Source of the DNA: Bacteroidales bacterium
GTDB taxonomy: Bacteria; Bacteroidota; Bacteroidia; Bacteroidales; Marinilabiliaceae
Direction: 5' to 3'
DNA length: 64,000 nt
Assembly: GCA_024401395.1 (NCBI GenBank)
Contig: JAKSLD010000019.1
Coordinates: 16,137-80,136 of the forward strand
This document shows, piece by piece, positions 37,001-44,793 of the stretch (position 1 is the first letter of the stretch; each line of letters starts with the position of its first letter). The notes beneath the pieces were generated by a model. The model was given only the letters and a program-made list of their open reading frames with translations, was not told the origin of the DNA and ran no database searches. Position numbers and translations under genes: made by a program.

Positions 37001-38419
37001 AGTATAATAAACAAAACCTCCTATCAGTGCTGTAGAATTAGTTCCTGTAATAAAATTCATTTTATTAATACAATTAATCAAGCGCGTATTATCACCAACA
37101 TTACGATAAATATACGAACCACAATTAATATTTCCCGAAATACTACCGCTAAGGTTGAGATTTTGTATAACGGCATCAAGTGTCAAATCAAATAATCCAT
37201 ACGACATTTCATTTCTATTTATAGTAATCGTATGATTATTACCATCAAAAGTTCCTGAATAATTCCTAGTCACATTGTCAATATTACCACCCACCGTTCC
37301 GTTAAACTCAATACACTTTCTAAGATGTCCATTAATCGTTCTATTTCCCCCATTCACAGCATTAGCAAAGCGCTGCATATCTGCTGTTGAACGGATATAC
37401 ATATCAGTAGCTTTAGAATCTATTACCGCTAGGATTTCCTCCAAAGTTGGCTGTCTGTTAGGATAATCTTTATTGATATTATTAGGCCATTCCTGGAATG
37501 GAGGATTATAGCTATTCTTTGTCGGTGTCCTCCCGTTAACTTTTCCAGCAAAGAAACAATTTCTAAGTTGGTTACTTCCATTTTTAGTAGTAACTACGCC
37601 TGTACTATGACTTGACCTATTGCCAACTAGTGGGTAAAAATAATTACCCTGTTTAGAGCCTTCATCTGTAAGAGTCATCCCACTAGAATCATCTACATAT
37701 ACATAACTTTCATATATATGTCCACTTTTAACGAGACCTGCCAACCCGCCTATCTCTACTCGATAGCTAGTATTATCTGTAGCTTTTGATGTCGATATGA
37801 TATTACCAAGGAATCCACATTGCTCCATGTACAAAGTTCCTTTTTGGCTACATCCTATTATTCCTCCTAAGGAAACAAAATCTTGGGTGCCTTTCTCTTT
37901 AGTAGCTGTTATAACAACGCTACTCGTACAATTTTTAATATATCTTGTTTTGCCATCGAGATCGCTATCTCCTCCCACTATACTACCAACGTGCCACCAC
38001 TGACCACTAATTGTCAATGTTCCATCAACATTAAGATTTTTAATAGTGGCATTGTCAACAAAGGCGAATAAACCGACACAGTCTAAAGCCGCATTTTGAA
38101 AATTAAAGCCTATGGTAATGGTGTATCCATCTCCATCAAAGACACCGTTGAAAGAACGAACACCTTTTTGGTTACCTATCATGTAACGATCTTGATCGTT
38201 ATACATGCTGTAATCTATATCATTTATCAGTTTTCCCTCTATAGTTCCGTAACCATCATTAACTCTCAAAGCGTACCACAAGAGTTCTTCGGCAGTACCT
38301 ATCAGATATGGATCTCCTGCTACACCATTTCCGGCAGGCTGGGTGCCTGTTTGGCCATACATGCCTAAAGGCATGAACATCATTACGATTAGTAATACAA
38401 AATATCTCATGTTTGTCAT
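34007..38419 (-). CDS. Giant T9SS-sorted surface protein with GLUG-like repeats
   Basis: The 1470-residue exported protein has a signal peptide (MTNMRYFVLLIVMMFMPLGM, start 38419; 38443 and 38410 are possible). The body has repeated FDGDGYTITI, FDGNNHTITI and FDGGYNTITL units with GLUG-like spacing, typical of beta-helical adhesins. Then come a WTGATDSNWSKASNWKKGK module and a region that parallels the neighbouring T9SS protein (GWNWLSNPYPY here, LLSNPFSYAYP there). The C-terminal sorting domain is clear: FIAYTTQSNIIVELG, ISIIDLMGREVTKI, KGVYIVVMN, and a final VIVK. Likely a surface adhesin or structural protein. Confidence 0.87.
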   Translation of the reverse strand: MTNMRYFVLLIVMMFMPLGMYGQTGTQPAGNGVAGDPYLIGTAEELLWYALRVNDGYGTIEGKLINDIDYSMYNDQDRYMIGNQKGVRSFNGVFDGDGYTITIGFNFQNAALDCVGLFAFVDNATIKNLNVDGTLTISGQWWHVGSIVGGDSDLDGKTRYIKNCTSSVVITATKEKGTQDFVSLGGIIGCSQKGTLYMEQCGFLGNIISTSKATDNTSYRVEIGGLAGLVKSGHIYESYVYVDDSSGMTLTDEGSKQGNYFYPLVGNRSSHSTGVVTTKNGSNQLRNCFFAGKVNGRTPTKNSYNPPFQEWPNNINKDYPNRQPTLEEILAVIDSKATDMYIRSTADMQRFANAVNGGNRTINGHLRKCIEFNGTVGGNIDNVTRNYSGTFDGNNHTITINRNEMSYGLFDLTLDAVIQNLNLSGSISGNINCGSYIYRNVGDNTRLINCINKMNFITGTNSTALIGGFVYYTNKNITFQKCAYIGTIEGKGNTSACYGFLCKIYNSPNILIEDSYANFSLIKATGAQFIPSENAVTLTNSYSTDKTPEQYASGEVCHLLNGSTSETTGPWYQNIGTEPNPVHAKCSCPEHAGENKVVYKNDHKECPGAPTTHHSTYNNIILTGAELFDYPDHKDVDFAAGDFNCSICGDISLDSEGNYLIYNDDKLRSFAGEIEAGNMYNAKVLCNFSAGTTTTVGSATHPYAGTFDGGYNTITLQGTPLFDYVSSATIKNLLVAGTVESEKGKNNAVGSIVADNINQPLTLESCISTVLITKPTKGGKPTVGGLIGNAKVAGWSVSNCGFAGSFNDGITKVSGIVGNPSATGYIRKSIVYYQPSNYNSTSTNYNTFAPTIAKLTDCYYNRTLGTATRSGETKKTADEFKDGTVRNLLNGVNNKTVWYHYGADPGLRYPTIVGYVWTGATDSNWSKASNWKKGKAPVNMEAADETITIPAVAFIKKHYPTISSNVNINNLHIDPSAAVNIPAADITVNVNGTITNQGTFTVNYGDAFSSVNGAPNLVISGASPKGITVNRTVKQDMLYYMGSATAEGTINEGYNTGGDYLAYFNAPTLSFVVARSEARFPVPQYVGCTVGLRPYGSGDVSIKQIGTIHNSENIPVHCVEGWNWLSNPYPYTAKTWDSDMRCGLLPELSDNMRKTVWVRRNIGGDKYTYATYNAGLDIATTHGRVNEDNKVDPKYATEDAKYIAPFQDYCIYVNTTGDYSISGIPAGSKYSHLKSASLESLKSVIRLNVLTDGNDIMDDQAVLVLREDGILGVSDIDSHKYTSSSLNQIHIHKHNSNNKYAIALYPSATDMEGVEIPMTVTSAKGTKSVTIAADLSEYIDDYDVILIDHKDQTEINLSTDSYDLSASDLSLKRFSIVLRKSDVSETENTGSATSIDNTITNRRFIAYTTQSNIIVELGSADEGSAISIIDLMGREVTKINNSSKYNIIPISQKGVYIVVMNDKSQKVIVK

Positions 38420-38741
38420 ATTTCTCAGTATTTGTAATTTCAATACGTTGTGATATTACCTAGTAATATTCTTGTCATGTTACGCAGCGTCTGTGCGTTA
38501 GGTTATAGGGAGCGTGTTTTATTTTAGTATTTTAACATTGGGGATAGTTTATATGGATTCGGCGATTTTTGCACTTGTGGATCTTTATCACAAAGAAGAG
38601 GTACGGCTCTTTCATATAACTCTACAATCTAACGTGTAGATTCCTACAATAATACAACATCAAACATATCCATTCAACAATTCTGGAATGTTTGCGACCA
38701 TACTTTCCCCAGTAATGCCAAAGCCTATCCCCCTACAAACA

Positions 38742-38785
38742 CATACGCACATCATACGATCATCATACGCACGTCATACGCACAA
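38742..38785 (+). repeat. Four 11-bp direct repeats
   Basis: CATACGCACAT, CATACGATCAT, CATACGCACGT and CATACGCACAA start at 38742, 38753, 38764 and 38775, exactly 11 bases apart. Confidence 0.7.
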
Positions 38786-39011
38786 GCATAATTTTCCGTG
38801 CCTTCGCTGCTATCTATATATAAGAGTCGGCATTATGCAAAACGAAACAATCAACAGTCAAGGGTGGGTGGCAATGCCCGGAATACCTGGGTGCCGTTGA
38901 AACAGAATATGCAGAGGCGGATATACGAAGCATTCCCGTATAATGAAACTTTTTACTTCGCGTTTTAAATGAAATTGCCGTAAAGAAGAGGGGTAAAACC
39001 GTAACCATTTA

Positions 39012-39042
39012 TTGAAATAGTCCATAAAATCAACTAATTTTG
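39012..39042 (+). promoter_or_regulatory. Plausible promoter toward the 143-residue gene
   Basis: TTG (39012-39014), 20 bases, TAATTTTG (39035-39042). It would leave a leader of about 270 bases before the gene at 39317. Confidence 0.4.
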
Positions 39043-39269
39043 TGAGACTATTGCCTCTTTGGGGGCTTTATTAACAGGTGTTGAAAGGCACTTTTTGTTC
39101 TGAGAGAGTTGTAACTACCTATGGGTTAGATGATTATGGGACCTATGGGGAGTTGGAGTGTTGTTTTTTGCTGGTTGCTTGCATACTGATTGATACAGAT
39201 TTATATATACAGATTATTTTGAATGAATTTTCAACAAGCACGCAAACGGATAAATGCGATAATAATCTT

Positions 39270-39300
39270 CCGTATTAATCCGTAAAAATCCGTATGAGGG
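39270..39300 (+). repeat. 'tacggat' repeat, left copy
   Basis: Three CCGTA/TCCGT units in CCGTATTAATCCGTAAAAAT and the following CCGTATGAGGG. The reverse complement closely matches 39810-39850, so the two copies are inverted about the 143-residue gene. Confidence 0.6.
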
Positions 39301-39316
39301 AAAAATAAAAACAACA

Positions 39317-39748
39317 ATGACATCATTAGATCGAGAGCAACATAACCAGCAGATGGCGGATATGGCATCATTTGATGAGGAGATGCCATCTGTAGGTATA
39401 TTCTGGTATGATGAGCAGGAACATTCTTTGTTTGGAGTATATAAAGAGCAAGTAACGCCCAAGAAGATAGAAGAAGTGGCTACGCTGGGACTTCCTTTTA
39501 TTAATCATCCATCCATACATCATCGCGTATGGAACAACAATAATAATTTAAAAGGTGATTATACTCAGATTCCTCGTGGTCGTGTGAGTTGGAATATTGA
39601 TAAATTCATAGTGTTTGTCGGCAAATGGGCAGATCCTATCCAAGACGAGCTCACAACGCTGATTGAAGAAACCTTCCATCTCCCATACTTTGAGTTCGTG
39701 TATGATGAGCATTGGGACCTGGGGCATGGATGGTCTGGGGATTTTTAG
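39317..39748 (+). CDS. Uncharacterised 143-residue protein
   Basis: Not recognised. The 143-residue soluble protein has no signal peptide or membrane segment. It is acidic at the N-terminus and rich in aromatic and His residues (HPSIHHRVW, FHLPYFEFVYDEHWDLGHGW). IPRGRVSWN and FVFVGKWADP-like segments (FIVFVGKWADP) suggest a compact alpha/beta fold. It stands alone, flanked by inverted 'tacggat' repeats on both sides, between the T9SS proteins and the polysaccharide locus. This isolated setting and the flanking repeats are consistent with a small mobile cassette or cargo gene. Confidence 0.7.
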   Translation: MTSLDREQHNQQMADMASFDEEMPSVGIFWYDEQEHSLFGVYKEQVTPKKIEEVATLGLPFINHPSIHHRVWNNNNNLKGDYTQIPRGRVSWNIDKFIVFVGKWADPIQDELTTLIEETFHLPYFEFVYDEHWDLGHGWSGDF

Positions 39749-39809
39749 GCTCACGGGGATTTTTGGGGGCTCACGCAGATTTAAGGGATTCTAGGGATTT
39801 TGTGGGAGT

Positions 39810-39850
39810 TCATACGGATTGATACGAATTAATACGGATTACCACGGATT
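39810..39850 (+). repeat. 'tacggat' repeat, right copy
   Basis: Contains TCATACGGATTGATACGAAT, then TAATACGGATTACCACGGAT. It is inverted relative to 39270-39300. Related short elements (AATCCGTGAGAGGG at about 39880) follow. Confidence 0.6.
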
Positions 39851-39934
39851 TGTAGGAATAGATGGGTAGGAATATATATAATCCGTGAGAGGGAAGTGTA
39901 ATTTTGAGTGTGGGTTTATGAGAGTAATCAATAT

Positions 39935-40984
39935 ATGATGAAATATATACTAATAACAGGAGCTGCGGGCTTTATCGGGTCGAATTTGGTAAAGAGGGTC
40001 TTAAACGATGATCCGGAGGTTCATGTAGTGGGAATTGACAATCTCAGTGATTATTACGATGTGTCTATTAAGCAGTATCGGTTGAATGAGTTGTCGAAGT
40101 TCGGGGAGAGGTTTGTTTTTATCAAGGGTAGCATAGCGGATAAGTCGTTGATAGAAGAGGTTTTTACAAAATACAAGCCAGAGATTGTAGTCAACCTTGC
40201 TGCTCAAGCGGGTGTCAGGTATTCGATTACCAATCCTGATGCTTATATTGAGGCAAACATTCTAGGTTTCTATAATATTTTGGAAGCGTGTCGCCACAGT
40301 TATGACAATGGAGCCAGTGGGGTAAAGCATCTGGTATATGCTTCGTCGTCCAGTGTCTATGGAACCAACAAGAAGGTGCCGTATTCTGTAGAAGACAAGG
40401 TTGACAATCCAGTAAGTCTTTATGCGGCTACGAAGAAGAGCAATGAGCTTATGGCGCATGCTTACAGTAAGTTGTATAATATACCATCGACGGGTTTGCG
40501 CTTCTTTACAGTGTACGGACCAGCTGGTCGACCTGACATGGCCTACTTCGGTTTTACCAACAAGCTCATTAAAGGTGAGAAGATACAGATCTTCAACTAT
40601 GGCAACTGCAAGCGTGACTTTACATACGTAGATGATATCGTAGAGGGCGTTACCAGAGTGATGGCGAAGGCGCCAGAGAGAGTGACAGGTGAAGATGGGC
40701 TTCCGATCCCACCATACAAGGTTTACAATATCGGTAATAATCAGCCAGAGAATCTGCTAGACTTCGTGCAGATATTACAAGAGGAGTTGATTCGTGCTGG
40801 GGTATTGCCTGCTGATTATGATTTTGAGGCGCACAAAGAGTTGGTTCCTATGCAGGCAGGCGATGTGCCTGTGACATACGCGGATACTAGTGCGTTGGAA
40901 AGGGATTTTGGGTTCAAGCCAGCTACGCCGTTGAGAGAGGGACTGAGGAGGTTTGCGGAGTGGTATAAGGGGTTTTACTGCTAA
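39935..40984 (+). CDS. UDP-glucuronate 4-epimerase-like NAD-dependent epimerase
   Basis: First gene of the polysaccharide locus. This 349-residue short-chain epimerase has the NAD motif GAAGFIGSN, the catalytic S/Y/K set (YASSSSVYG, then SLYAATKKSNEL) and LRFFTVYGPAGRPDMA, close to the CapI/LspL group that turns UDP-glucuronate into UDP-galacturonate. ATG 39935 or 39938 is preferred to GTG 39908. The TYVDDIVEGVTRV motif and the length fit the group. It probably supplies an acidic sugar nucleotide to the surface polysaccharide made by the following genes. Confidence 0.88.
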   Translation: MMKYILITGAAGFIGSNLVKRVLNDDPEVHVVGIDNLSDYYDVSIKQYRLNELSKFGERFVFIKGSIADKSLIEEVFTKYKPEIVVNLAAQAGVRYSITNPDAYIEANILGFYNILEACRHSYDNGASGVKHLVYASSSSVYGTNKKVPYSVEDKVDNPVSLYAATKKSNELMAHAYSKLYNIPSTGLRFFTVYGPAGRPDMAYFGFTNKLIKGEKIQIFNYGNCKRDFTYVDDIVEGVTRVMAKAPERVTGEDGLPIPPYKVYNIGNNQPENLLDFVQILQEELIRAGVLPADYDFEAHKELVPMQAGDVPVTYADTSALERDFGFKPATPLREGLRRFAEWYKGFYC

Positions 40985-41031
40985 GCGTAGCTTATTTATA
41001 ATTATAGAATAATAATAAAACAGATAAAGAT

Positions 41032-42078
41032 ATGTCAATTTTTGCGGGTAAAACCCTTATGATTACAGGAGGCACAGGTAGCTTCGGCAATGCAGTGCTT
41101 AACCGTTTTCTCCGCACAGATATTGCAGAGATACGTATTTTCTCTCGTGACGAGAAAAAACAGGATGACATGCGTCACCTCTACCAGGTGAAGTACCCTG
41201 ATGTGGCTAACAAGATAAAGTTCTTCATAGGAGATGTCCGTGATCTGCAGAGCTGCCGTAATGCAATGCCTGGCGTTGACTATATTTTCCATGCAGCAGC
41301 TCTTAAGCAGGTGCCTAGCTGTGAATTCTTCCCAATGGAAGCTGTAAGAACAAACGTAATCGGTACGGACAATGTATTGACAGCTGCTATTGAGGCGAAA
41401 GTTGGTGCGGTAATCTGTCTCTCAACAGACAAGGCTGCATATCCAATCAATGCTATGGGAATAACCAAAGCTATCGAGGAGAAGATAGCAGTTGCTAAAA
41501 GTCGATATTCTGGTGATACAAAGATATGCTGTACACGATATGGTAATGTAATGTGTTCTCGTGGTTCTGTTATTCCTTTGTGGATAGACCAGATACGCAA
41601 GGGCAATCCTATCACATTAACAGAGCCAAAGATGACACGCTTCATAATGTCGCTCGAGGAGGCTGTTGACCTCGTTCTCTTTGCTTTTGAGCATGGTCAG
41701 AATGGAGATATTCTTGTACAGAAGGCTCCAGCTTGTACAATTCAGACACAGGCAGAAGCAGTATGCGAGCTCTTTGGCGGTAAGAAAGAAGATATCAAGG
41801 TGATTGGTATTCGTCACGGTGAGAAAATGTACGAGACACTTTTGACAAACGAGGAGTGTGCGAAGGCTGAGGATATGGGTAATTTCTATCGCGTGCCTGC
41901 CGATAATCGTACACTTAACTATGATAAGTTCTTTACAGAGGGTGATGCCAAGCGAGTGACATTGACAGAGTTCAATTCTGACAATACGAAGAGGCTCAAC
42001 TTAGAAGAGACAAAGGCTAAGATAGAAGCATTGGAGTATATACAGAATGAGTTGAAGGGGATACCTAATATTCAGTAA
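41032..42078 (+). CDS. fnlA: UDP-GlcNAc 4,6-dehydratase/5-epimerase (FnlA/CapE)
   Basis: First enzyme of UDP-L-FucNAc synthesis from UDP-GlcNAc. The 348-residue protein has the Rossmann motif GGTGSFG (13-19), IFSRDEKKQDDMRH, the CLSTDKAAYPINAMG segment with D133/K134, and M142-x-x-x-K146 in place of the usual Tyr-x-x-x-Lys, as known in CapE-type enzymes. It is followed by the matching reductase and 2-epimerase genes. The chemistry is thus well supported by context. Confidence 0.94.
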   Translation: MSIFAGKTLMITGGTGSFGNAVLNRFLRTDIAEIRIFSRDEKKQDDMRHLYQVKYPDVANKIKFFIGDVRDLQSCRNAMPGVDYIFHAAALKQVPSCEFFPMEAVRTNVIGTDNVLTAAIEAKVGAVICLSTDKAAYPINAMGITKAIEEKIAVAKSRYSGDTKICCTRYGNVMCSRGSVIPLWIDQIRKGNPITLTEPKMTRFIMSLEEAVDLVLFAFEHGQNGDILVQKAPACTIQTQAEAVCELFGGKKEDIKVIGIRHGEKMYETLLTNEECAKAEDMGNFYRVPADNRTLNYDKFFTEGDAKRVTLTEFNSDNTKRLNLEETKAKIEALEYIQNELKGIPNIQ

Positions 42079-42169
42079 GTCGGTCAACGAATTTGACGGA
42101 TTTGACGAATTGGCATTGTGTCGGTTTCTGTATTATCCGTGGAATTCGTAGACGAACAAAGATGACAAT

Positions 42170-43378
42170 ATGAAGATATTAGTTACTGGAGCAAAGGGGT
42201 TCGTGGGGAAGAACCTTGTGGCTCAGTTGAGGAATATTCAAGAGGGGAAAGCGAAGTGCTATGGTACTTTGACGGTCTCTGAGGTATATGAGTATGATGT
42301 AGATTCGACTTCGGAGCAGCTGGATGCATATTGTAAAGATGCAGATTTCGTGTTCAACCTGGCAGGTGTGAATCGTCCACAGAATACAGAAGAGTTCATG
42401 CAAGGTAATTTTGGTTTTGCATCTACTTTACTCGATACCCTAAAGAAGCATGGCAATACATGTCCAGTGATGCTGTCGTCTAGTATTCAGGCGACTCTTG
42501 CTGGCCGATTCGGCACATCTGAATATGGAAAGAGCAAGAAGGCTGGTGAGGAGCTATTCTTTGAGTACTCAAAAGAGACAGGCGCCAAGGTGCTGGTATA
42601 CCGGTTCCCGAATCTCTATGGCAAGTGGTGCCGACCAAACTACAATTCGGCTGTAGCTACATTCTGCAATAATATTGCAAACGACCTGCCCATCACAGTA
42701 AACGATCCATCTGTAGATATGGAGCTTCTCTATATAGATGATCTTGTAGAGGAGATGATAGATGCTTTGAAGGGCAATGAGCACCACTGTGAGTTTGATG
42801 GAGTAGAAACAGTGATGAAGTCAGACGGAAGATACTGTGCAGCACCAATCACACATCATGTAAAGCTTGGTGAGATTGTAGATTTGCTATATAAGTTCGC
42901 TGAGATGCCTAAAACCCTGATGATTCCAGAGATAGCTTCTGATTCATTTGCCAAGCGCTTATACAGCACGTTCCTTTCATACTTGCCTAAGGAGAAAGCA
43001 ATCTTCGACCTTAAGATGAATGTGGACAACAGAGGATCATTTACAGAACTCGTCCACACACTAAAGTGCGGACAGGTTTCCATAAATATATCTAAGCCAG
43101 GTATCACCAAAGGGCAGCATTGGCATCACACGAAGTGGGAGCAGTTTATTGTTGTCTCTGGTCATGGCTTGATACAGATGCGCAAGGAAGGAACAGATGA
43201 AGTAATAAACTATGAAGTGTCTGGTGAGAAGATACAAAGTGTGATAATGCTTCCAGGCTATACACACAATATCATAAACCTGAGTGATACGCAGGATTTG
43301 GTTACAGTTATGTACTGTAACGAGATTTTTGATTCTAATCGTCCAGATACATTTTTTGATCCAGTAGAAAACAAATAG
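42170..43378 (+). CDS. fnlB: UDP-sugar reductase with C-terminal cupin (FnlB/CapF)
   Basis: Second enzyme of UDP-L-FucNAc synthesis; it converts and reduces the 4-keto intermediate. The 402-residue protein is bifunctional: an N-terminal SDR domain (GAKGFVGKN at the start, SEYGKSKKAGEE for the Tyr-x-x-x-Lys) and a C-terminal cupin (about 270-402, GQHWHHTKWEQFIVVSGHG with the metal-binding His). This is the CapF layout. The stop is 1 base before the next start, which indicates translational coupling with fnlC. Confidence 0.94.
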   Translation: MKILVTGAKGFVGKNLVAQLRNIQEGKAKCYGTLTVSEVYEYDVDSTSEQLDAYCKDADFVFNLAGVNRPQNTEEFMQGNFGFASTLLDTLKKHGNTCPVMLSSSIQATLAGRFGTSEYGKSKKAGEELFFEYSKETGAKVLVYRFPNLYGKWCRPNYNSAVATFCNNIANDLPITVNDPSVDMELLYIDDLVEEMIDALKGNEHHCEFDGVETVMKSDGRYCAAPITHHVKLGEIVDLLYKFAEMPKTLMIPEIASDSFAKRLYSTFLSYLPKEKAIFDLKMNVDNRGSFTELVHTLKCGQVSINISKPGITKGQHWHHTKWEQFIVVSGHGLIQMRKEGTDEVINYEVSGEKIQSVIMLPGYTHNIINLSDTQDLVTVMYCNEIFDSNRPDTFFDPVENK

Positions 43379-43379
43379 T

Positions 43380-44567
43380 ATGAAACTGAGAACAGATTAC
43401 AGTGATATAAAATTTGCAGATAATGGCAAATTGAAGTTGTTGATTATTGTTGGAACACGTCCAGAGATTATTCGTTTGGCAGCTGTAATCAACAAGACAA
43501 GAAAATACTTTGATGTTATTCTGGCACACACAGGTCAGAACTACGACTATAATCTCAATGGTATTTTCTTCAGAGATTTGAAACTAAAGGAACCTGAAGT
43601 ATATATGGACGCTGTTGGCGCTGATCTAGGAGAAACATGTGGCAACATTATCAGTGCCTCATATAAGCTGATGGTCGCTTGTAAGCCAGATGCGGTACTA
43701 GTGCTAGGAGACACAAACTCATGCCTTTCGGTAATAGGAGCAAAGCGACTACATATACCTATTTTCCATATGGAAGCCGGAAACAGATGCAAAGACGAGT
43801 GTCTGCCAGAAGAGACGAACCGTCGTATCGTTGATATCATTTCAGATGTCAACATGGCGTACTCTGAGCATGCTCGCAGATATTTGGCAGATTGTGGTCT
43901 TCCAAAGGAGAGAACCTACGTTACTGGCTCCCCTATGGCTGAGGTACTTCATGAGAATTTGGCCGAAATCGAAGCTTCAGACATACACAAACGACTTGGA
44001 CTTGAGAAAGGCAAATATATCCTTCTTTCAGCACACAGAGAGGAGAATATTGATACAGAAAAGAACTTCTTGTCGCTCTTCAATGCAATAAACAAGATGG
44101 CAGAGAAGTATGATATGCCAATATTATACTCATGTCACCCGCGATCAAGAAATCGACTTGCAGCTAGTGGCTTCAAGCTAGACAAACGAGTCAACCAGCA
44201 GGAACCGTTAGGGTTTCATGATTACAACTGTTTACAGATGAATGCTTTTGCTGTGGTTTCAGATTCGGGTACACTTCCAGAAGAGAGTTCATTCTTTACC
44301 TCAGTAGGTCATCCTTTCCCTGCTGTATGTATCCGTACATCAACCGAGCGTCCTGAGGCTATTGATAAGGCAGATTTCGTGATAGCTGGTATTGATGAAA
44401 AGTCATTGCTTCAGTCGGTAGATACTGCGGTAGCCCTCTGCAGAGATGGACAGCATGGTATTCCAGTTCCAGACTATGTAGATGAGAACGTATCAACAAA
44501 GGTTGTGAAGATTATTCAATCTTATGTTGGTATTGTGAATAAGATGGTTTGGCGAAAGGATGTATAA
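43380..44567 (+). CDS. fnlC: UDP-FucNAc-forming 2-epimerase (FnlC/CapG, WecB-like)
   Basis: Third enzyme of UDP-L-FucNAc synthesis. The 395-residue protein has the non-hydrolysing UDP-GlcNAc 2-epimerase fold: IIVGTRPEIIRLAAVI, LAHTGQNYDYNL, LVLGDTNSC, HMEAGNRC and PEETNRRIVD in the N-terminal half, then LLSAHREENID and VSDSGTLPEESSF. The gene order fnlA-fnlB-fnlC is the standard FucNAc cassette, so the polysaccharide should contain N-acetyl-L-fucosamine. Confidence 0.94.
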   Translation: MKLRTDYSDIKFADNGKLKLLIIVGTRPEIIRLAAVINKTRKYFDVILAHTGQNYDYNLNGIFFRDLKLKEPEVYMDAVGADLGETCGNIISASYKLMVACKPDAVLVLGDTNSCLSVIGAKRLHIPIFHMEAGNRCKDECLPEETNRRIVDIISDVNMAYSEHARRYLADCGLPKERTYVTGSPMAEVLHENLAEIEASDIHKRLGLEKGKYILLSAHREENIDTEKNFLSLFNAINKMAEKYDMPILYSCHPRSRNRLAASGFKLDKRVNQQEPLGFHDYNCLQMNAFAVVSDSGTLPEESSFFTSVGHPFPAVCIRTSTERPEAIDKADFVIAGIDEKSLLQSVDTAVALCRDGQHGIPVPDYVDENVSTKVVKIIQSYVGIVNKMVWRKDV

Positions 44568-44793
44568 GGTACAAAGTAGAGCATATTTTGAAGGTATAAC
44601 CATTATAAACATTTATAGCCGTAGAATAGAATCCTAAGTTAGAAACGTTATTGTCTAGTTAGTGTAGCAATGCGAAGTTAGTCAACCTTGTAAATAATAT
44701 ATTCATTGCTTATATAATATTATATACATTCTTATCATTCTATTCTATATGTGATGGTTGTATTTTGTAAGTTGCTATTTCATTCCAAGTTAG

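Larger units (their letters stand above)
38444..39316. other. Long intergenic region
   Basis: About 870 bases with no convincing gene. It contains an 11-bp direct repeat (38742-38785), a plausible plus-strand promoter (39012-39042) and the upstream half of an inverted 'tacggat' repeat (39270-39300). Short open frames at 38688-38900 and 39078-39278 have no recognisable features. Confidence 0.5.

Noticed and set aside
38688..38900. Short plus-strand open frame in the long intergenic region
   Set aside because: It covers the 11-bp repeats and has no recognisable signal, domain or start context.
39900..40000. UpxY/NusG-like regulator or invertible promoter at the start of the polysaccharide locus
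   Set aside because: No NusG-type gene and no clear promoter-bearing inverted repeat were found upstream of the epimerase gene.
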